DNA from: CAWBCI01 sp963787195 | Lineage (GTDB): Bacteria > Bacteroidota > Bacteroidia > Bacteroidales > JAGOPY01 | DNA: 60,685 nucleotides | Direction of reading: 5' to 3' | Assembly (NCBI GenBank): GCA_963787195.1 | Contig: CAWBCI010000045.1 | Span: 1-60,685, forward strand | In this document: in pieces, positions 55,977 to 60,685 of the stretch | How the letters are laid out: the number at the start of each line of letters is the position of its first letter | Numbering within the stretch: the stretch's first letter is position 1 | Made by a program: the position numbers and the translations under genes | Notes under the pieces: generated by a model | Database searches by the model: none | Told to the model about the DNA's origin: nothing | The model's input: only the letters and a program-made list of their open reading frames with translations

Positions 55977-58451
55977 GTGGAAAACGACGTCATTAAAACT
56001 TACCAGCAACAGCAGGAAGAAGCTTTTGACTATAAAGCTTTGTTCTACAAGATATACCGCTATTGGTATTTCTTTGTGATTACCATCTTTGTGGCGCTGG
56101 TAATCGCCTTCCTATTTAATAAATATACCAAGCCGGTTTATGAGGTCAAAACCACTGTTCTTGTAAGGTCGGACCGGGGAGACATTGATCCCCAGCAACT
56201 AATCGGCCTGGGATTTAAAAACACCCAGCAAAACCTTGAAAATGAAATCGGTATCCTGAATTCCTATTCCCTGGTTGACCGGACCATACGAAATCTTGAT
56301 TTCTTCATTTCTTATTATGAAGAAGAAGATTTTATTTCCAAAGAATTGTATCATGACAGTCCTTTTATGGTGATTTATGATACCAATCACCTTCAGCCGG
56401 TAAACGTGGAATTCAGCATCAAAGTTCTGTCAAGCTCCAAATTCGCGATCCAGGCCGAGGCCGAAGATGTTTCGCTTTATGATTATAAGACTTTTAAATC
56501 AGCACCGGAAAATGCCCATTCCATTTATTTATCCGATACTCTTTTCTTTGGAGAGCAATTTACCGATACAGCCTATAGTTTTCGCGTGATCCTGCTTGAC
56601 CAGTCGGACATGGAAAAAGAAAAGTCACGAAATCTGAAGTTTGTAATGAAAGACCTGAAGTCTCTGATTACGCTTTACAAAAGTTATAAAATAGAACCTA
56701 TTAATAAAGACGCGTCCATACTTGAACTATCCCTAAGGGGATTCAATGAAGCCAAGGCAGTGACTTTCCTGAACATGCTCACGGATGAATACCTGGCTGT
56801 CGGTCTGGAAAAAAAGAACAGAATCGCCATCAATACCATACGTTTTATTGATGATCAGCTTACCGAAATCAGCGATTCACTTAATCTTGCCGAAATGCAA
56901 CTCCAGGATTTCAGGTCTGCCAATGAGGTAATGGATATTAATTATCAGGGACAACAATCCTTTGATTATCTGAATGACCTGGAAAAACAAAAGGCTGACC
57001 TGGACGTCAAATCCAAGTATTATAAAACTATTAAACGTTATCTTAATCAAAATAAAGGAGTTGAGCAGGGATTGGTGGTCCCTTCCGCTATGGGTATTGA
57101 TGATCCGCTCACCACAAGTCTGATCCAGGAATTGTCGAATTCATATTCCAAGAGAGCGGAAATGCTCTATACTTCCACGGAGAAAAACCCGAGCGTGATC
57201 GCCCTGGATATGAAGATCAACAATACCAAAAAAGCTTTATTTGAGAACATTCAGAATATTATCGTGAATTCTGATATTGCAATAAGGGATATCAACCATC
57301 GGATCGGCACTATTACTAATAAGCTCACCGTGCTGCCTAAAACTCAGAGGGAATTATTGGGCTATACACGGAAATTCACACTGAGCGACAATATTTTCAA
57401 TTTTCTTCAACAGAAAAGAGCTGAAGCCCAGATCACCAAGGCTTCCAATGTTTCAGACAACGAGGTCATTGACCCGGCCATGGTACTCAAATCTTCTCCG
57501 GTTTATCCCAAGAAGAGCCTGAATTATATGATCGCCATCATCCTGGGGCTTATACTTCCGATCGTGTATATTTTTGGTAAAGATTATCTGAATGATAAGA
57601 TTATTGAAAGGAAAGATATAGAAAACGTAACTAACTTGCCGATAATTGGGCATGTGATCCACAGCAACCGGCTGAGCACCATCGTGGTAGCTGAATCTCC
57701 CAAATCTTCCATCTCTGAGTCATTCCGTTCGATCCGCACCAACCTGCAATTCATAGGAAAAGGAAAGGGAAAAATGACCGTGCTGATAACTTCTGACATG
57801 GTAAGCGCGGGAAAGACTTTCGTGTCCATCAACCTGGCTTCAATTTTTGCCCTTTACAAGAAGAAGACGGTACTGCTCGGGTTTGACCTGCGAAAACCCA
57901 AGATTTACCAGGATTTCGGGCTTTCCAATACTGAAGGGATCAGCTCCTACCTGATCAGTAAAAGCAAATATGAAGATATTATTCAGCATTCCTTTATTGA
58001 AAATCTCGATATCATTATGGCGGGACCAGTACCGCCCAACCCTTCAGAGCTGATCGCATCGGAAAAGACCGATGAATTATTCAAGAGGCTGAAGGAGGAT
58101 TACGACTATATCATTATCGACACCCCGCCGGTAGGGCTGGTTACCGATGCCTTCCTGCTGATGAAATATACCGACTCCAACCTCATAGCGGTGCGCCAGG
58201 GTTATACGATGAAAAAAGTGTTCACTGCCATCATCAAAGATATTGAAGCCCGTAATCTTCCCAATATCCAGATCATCATCAACGATGTAAAGCTGACCAA
58301 AGGTTCTTACGGATATGGATATGGCTACGGTTATGGCTATGGCTACGGTTATGGCTACGGATATGGATATGGCTACGGTTATGGTTACTATTCGGATGAT
58401 AAAGAGTATGATAAAGATTCGGCCTTGAAGAGGATATTCAAGAGGACCTGA
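55977..58451 (+). CDS. Wzc-like polysaccharide co-polymerase / BY-kinase with Tyr-Gly tail
   Basis: An 824-aa protein starting at GTG (55977). TM1 lies near residue 30-50, a long periplasmic coiled-coil region (about 60-500) follows, and TM2 ('NYMIAIILGLILPIVYIFG') near 515-535. The cytoplasmic BY-kinase domain has the Walker A motif 'SDMVSAGKT' (Lys613), the A' motif 'TVLLGFDLRKP' and the Walker B 'YDYIIIDTPPVG'. The C-terminus is a run of alternating Tyr and Gly (about 778-804) and a charged end. BY-kinases autophosphorylate C-terminal tyrosines to control polymer length; here the cluster is unusually regular. The gene is co-transcribed with the Wza-like gene. Confidence 0.93.
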   Translation: MENDVIKTYQQQQEEAFDYKALFYKIYRYWYFFVITIFVALVIAFLFNKYTKPVYEVKTTVLVRSDRGDIDPQQLIGLGFKNTQQNLENEIGILNSYSLVDRTIRNLDFFISYYEEEDFISKELYHDSPFMVIYDTNHLQPVNVEFSIKVLSSSKFAIQAEAEDVSLYDYKTFKSAPENAHSIYLSDTLFFGEQFTDTAYSFRVILLDQSDMEKEKSRNLKFVMKDLKSLITLYKSYKIEPINKDASILELSLRGFNEAKAVTFLNMLTDEYLAVGLEKKNRIAINTIRFIDDQLTEISDSLNLAEMQLQDFRSANEVMDINYQGQQSFDYLNDLEKQKADLDVKSKYYKTIKRYLNQNKGVEQGLVVPSAMGIDDPLTTSLIQELSNSYSKRAEMLYTSTEKNPSVIALDMKINNTKKALFENIQNIIVNSDIAIRDINHRIGTITNKLTVLPKTQRELLGYTRKFTLSDNIFNFLQQKRAEAQITKASNVSDNEVIDPAMVLKSSPVYPKKSLNYMIAIILGLILPIVYIFGKDYLNDKIIERKDIENVTNLPIIGHVIHSNRLSTIVVAESPKSSISESFRSIRTNLQFIGKGKGKMTVLITSDMVSAGKTFVSINLASIFALYKKKTVLLGFDLRKPKIYQDFGLSNTEGISSYLISKSKYEDIIQHSFIENLDIIMAGPVPPNPSELIASEKTDELFKRLKEDYDYIIIDTPPVGLVTDAFLLMKYTDSNLIAVRQGYTMKKVFTAIIKDIEARNLPNIQIIINDVKLTKGSYGYGYGYGYGYGYGYGYGYGYGYGYGYYSDDKEYDKDSALKRIFKRT
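58308..58388 (+). repeat. in-frame hexanucleotide repeat coding for (Tyr-Gly)13-Tyr
   Basis: 81 bp of alternating TAY and GGN codons (TATGGC, TACGGT, TATGGA variants). Synonymous variation shows that the amino-acid pattern rather than the DNA is conserved, although the repeat can still slip by multiples of 6 bp without changing frame. Confidence 0.95.
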
Positions 58452-58483
58452 TCTCCATGATAAAACTTAAGCTTCCTGGAACT

Positions 58484-58987
58484 CTATTCCTCCGCCTGAT
58501 CGAGCCTTAGAAACTCATAAGTGTTGCCTGACCATTTCAGGAATTTCATAAAACCTTCGTGGCTTATCACCAGGCTTGCCGTATTGTCGTTGGGATGAAA
58601 ACTGAGTCTTTCGGCATCTGCGAGTTCCGCATCCAGGAATACATGTACGTGGTTTTCGGTGTCATTGAGGAGTCCGAATACTGAAACAGAACCCGGTGCA
58701 ACCCCAAGATATTTCATCAGACGGGGCGGGGAGGCAAAAGATAATTTCCCCTGTTTCAGCCGCTTTTCAAGCCCATGGATAGCCAGGGGGCGGGAATATT
58801 CCATAATCACAAGGTAATGACGATTCCCTTTGTGGTTCCTGAAAAAAATATTCTTGCAATGGGTTGAGTTTATGTTTTTCCAATTCCGAAGAGCTTCTTC
58901 AATGGTTGGAGCGGGCGGATGTTCATAATAATCAAAGCTGATGTCCAGTTCATCCAATACTTCATATAATCGGGGATCTCCGCGCAT
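58484..58987 (-). CDS. prolyl-tRNA editing protein ProX (YbaK/EbsC family)
   Basis: A 167-aa YbaK-fold deacylase. It matches the ProX group with 'DISFDYYEHPPAPTIEEAL', 'CKNIFFRNHKGNRHYLVIM' (including the conserved Lys), 'LASPPRLMKYLGVAPGSVSVFGL' and 'VISHEGFMKFL'. It hydrolyses mischarged alanyl-tRNA-Pro in trans. It is convergent with the kinase gene, with a 32-bp gap. Confidence 0.92.
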   Translation of the reverse strand: MRGDPRLYEVLDELDISFDYYEHPPAPTIEEALRNWKNINSTHCKNIFFRNHKGNRHYLVIMEYSRPLAIHGLEKRLKQGKLSFASPPRLMKYLGVAPGSVSVFGLLNDTENHVHVFLDAELADAERLSFHPNDNTASLVISHEGFMKFLKWSGNTYEFLRLDQAEE

Positions 58988-59118
58988 TTTCCTGATTTTA
59001 TTGTAAAGGTAGTGATTTTTTTCTGCCGGATATGGCTAATCCTGGCTCCTGCACCCTTTTAAAAGGCAGGATATAGCTCCCTTTCGGAACAATATTTAAT
59101 AGCTCAAAACAATTTTCT

Positions 59119-59126
59119 TAACTTTG
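59119..59126 (+). promoter_or_regulatory. -7 box (TAACTTTG) for the transglycosylase gene
   Basis: An exact TAnnTTTG match about 105 bp before the ATG; no TTG at the expected distance. Just upstream (about 59047-59069) a palindromic stretch around CCTTTTAAAAGG could be a terminator for the divergent side or a folded leader. Confidence 0.45.
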
Positions 59127-59230
59127 CAGTGTTAATATTTATACCATTTGCATCTGAGAATGAGGGAGGATGAATTTTACTTTTATACTTTCGAACTCAT
59201 ATTTAATTTGATTAATACCAGAAATTTACG

Positions 59231-60685
59231 ATGAATTCAACTACTCGCATACTCACATTCACACTCATCCTCTTCTTGTTTTATATTTCCCCTTTCGAGA
59301 CTTCTGTTTTCGGCCAGGTTGCCGATTCTTTACTGACGGAGGACCAGGTTTATGGCTCTGACAGTATTGATAATGCTGACAGCCTTCAGGGAAAGGCACT
59401 GGAGATGTTAAATGACTCTGTAGAAGCTGAGAAGATCGTAAATGAATCGGAGTCGGTTATGATGCTTGACAGCCTGAGCCATATACCGTACTTTAAAAAC
59501 TATTATTTCACTACCGATACATCCATCCTGAATATTTATCATTTTGCCTTAGGTTATATCCCCAATTATAATGATTCGACATACGCGGCCCGGATTGAAC
59601 TTCTGAATGAGCAGACCCCTATCGAACTGACATACAATAAGACTATCAGGAACTATATTGAATTATATGCAGTTAAGAAACGGGAGCTGACTTCCAAAGT
59701 ACTGGGATTGAAAGAGATCTATTTCCCGATTTTTGAGGAGTCCCTGGATAAATATAATTTACCCCTGGAGTTTAAATACCTGCCTGTAGTTGAATCGGCA
59801 TTAAATCCAACGGCCGGTTCAAGGGTCGGGGCCAAAGGCCTTTGGCAGTTCATGTATTACACAGGCAAACTATATGGACTGAAGGTAACATCCGTCATTG
59901 ATGAACGTTTTGATCCCTATAAAGCCACCGATGCGGCCTGCCGCCATTTGAAGGACCTCTATGCCATATATGGTGACTGGTCATTGGTGCTGGCTGCCTA
60001 CAATTCTGGCGCGGGGAATGTTAACAAAGCCATAAGACGGGCGGGAGGAGTAAAGAATTACTGGGCTATCTGGCCTTTCCTGCCCAGGGAAACCCGGGGC
60101 TATGTGCCCGCTTTCATTGCCGTGGTTTATGTTATGAACTATGCCCAGGAACATAATTTATATCCGCTAAATCCCGGTATCCTTTATGATGGCATCGATA
60201 CAGTCCATGTTACTCAACCTCTTGCCTTTGACCAGATTTCAGAAATGCTGAATATACCCCTGGAGGAAGTCAAATACTTAAATCCCCTTTATAAAGCTTC
60301 ACTGATCCCTGCTTATGACGGGAAAGATTATTCCCTGCGCTTGCCTAAAGAGTATATCAATGCCTTTATTGATAATGAAAACGCCTTGTATAATTACAAG
60401 AGCAAGAGTGGTATGGAAAAAGAAAAGATACTGGCAGAGATCAAAAAAGCTTCCGATCGGACCGTGCATATAGTCCATTCAGGCGAAAACCTGGGCCTCA
60501 TCGCGAGAAAATATCATGTTTCCATCAACCAGCTTAAACAATGGAACGGTCTGCGTAGCACCCTGATCCGGCCGGGACAACGCCTTGTGGTATTCCCTTC
60601 CCCCAACTATACTTATAATACAAGCTCTTCATCTTCAAGCCATACTTCGAAGACTGCCCACACAAGTTCTTCACGGAATAAAGAT
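59231..60685 (+). CDS. mltD: membrane-bound lytic transglycosylase with LysM domain (MltD-like), 3' end beyond the window
   Basis: 485 codons with no stop before the window end. A signal peptide (cleavage near VFGQ) is followed by a linker and an SLT domain. The catalytic Glu188 lies in 'LPVVESALNPTAGSRVGAKG', and the motifs 'GLWQFM' and 'LVLAAYNSGAGNVNKAI' complete the active site. A LysM repeat ('VHIVHSGENLGLIARKYHVSINQLKQWNGL', about 415-460) binds peptidoglycan. The sequence ends in a Ser/Thr/His-rich stretch that may lead to another LysM. It cleaves glycan strands to anhydromuropeptides during cell-wall turnover. Confidence 0.92.
   Translation, partial: MNSTTRILTFTLILFLFYISPFETSVFGQVADSLLTEDQVYGSDSIDNADSLQGKALEMLNDSVEAEKIVNESESVMMLDSLSHIPYFKNYYFTTDTSILNIYHFALGYIPNYNDSTYAARIELLNEQTPIELTYNKTIRNYIELYAVKKRELTSKVLGLKEIYFPIFEESLDKYNLPLEFKYLPVVESALNPTAGSRVGAKGLWQFMYYTGKLYGLKVTSVIDERFDPYKATDAACRHLKDLYAIYGDWSLVLAAYNSGAGNVNKAIRRAGGVKNYWAIWPFLPRETRGYVPAFIAVVYVMNYAQEHNLYPLNPGILYDGIDTVHVTQPLAFDQISEMLNIPLEEVKYLNPLYKASLIPAYDGKDYSLRLPKEYINAFIDNENALYNYKSKSGMEKEKILAEIKKASDRTVHIVHSGENLGLIARKYHVSINQLKQWNGLRSTLIRPGQRLVVFPSPNYTYNTSSSSSSHTSKTAHTSSSRNKD

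Noticed and set aside
1..60685. tRNA or rRNA genes
   Set aside because: I saw no cloverleaf with CCA-adjacent stem or conserved T-loop words, and no rRNA-like stretches in the spacers; a dedicated search could still find one.

Overview
The window is bacterial chromosome from a member of the Bacteroidota. The evidence is several secreted proteins ending in type IX secretion (T9SS) type A sorting domains, the promoter form TTG-N17-23-TAnnTTTG ahead of several genes, starts that mostly lack a Shine-Dalgarno sequence, and family-specific genes (DUF3098, DUF6660, DUF6873, a CusA-CusC fusion, and the order ftsX-DUF3098-uppP-truB-queA-ispD). I cannot place it below phylum; an uncultured Bacteroidales-like lineage would fit. 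I recognised no tRNA, rRNA, CRISPR array, prophage or insertion sequence.

Layout. 1-3400: a gene tail, a secreted propeller-like protein, an MDR oxidoreductase, a repeat-rich spacer and a small alpha/beta-barrel protein. 3551-11337 (minus strand): a heavy-metal efflux locus (radical SAM protein, DUF6873, Cys-rich DUF6660, CusA fused to a CusC-type outer-membrane protein, CusB). 11495-20911: an AT-richer secretion island with a gingipain-type (C25) peptidase carrying a beta-helix and sorting domain, two seven-repeat propeller paralogues, and a 5'-truncated copy of the peptidase's C-terminal part. 21293-26696: a three-gene locus of unknown function (membrane protein, 738-aa soluble protein, metal-dependent amidohydrolase with an internal membrane hairpin); this is my main candidate for an undescribed system. 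26859-32900: a giant alpha-2-macroglobulin. 32901-36173: repeat-rich DNA around another T9SS cargo gene. 36174-38667: Rieske protein and a cytochrome b fused to a diheme cytochrome c. 39003-51010: housekeeping and envelope genes (DUF3108, leuS, ftsX, DUF3098, uppP, truB, queA, ispD, GT2, a flippase-like protein, ruvC, ppa). 51459-60685: topA, a degenerate arginase-fold protein, a Wza/Wzc-type polysaccharide export pair, a ProX-type deacylase and a LysM lytic transglycosylase cut by the window end.

Four genes (cusA-cusC, the amidohydrolase, leuS, topA) carry five apparent single-base frameshifts in total. Since leuS and topA are normally essential and each gene becomes a normal-length protein once one base is restored, these look like sequence errors rather than real gene loss. 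Intergenic DNA holds several repeat families: heptamer and octamer microsatellites, hairpin-forming inverted repeats, a 183-bp tandem repeat and a ~160-bp dispersed element.
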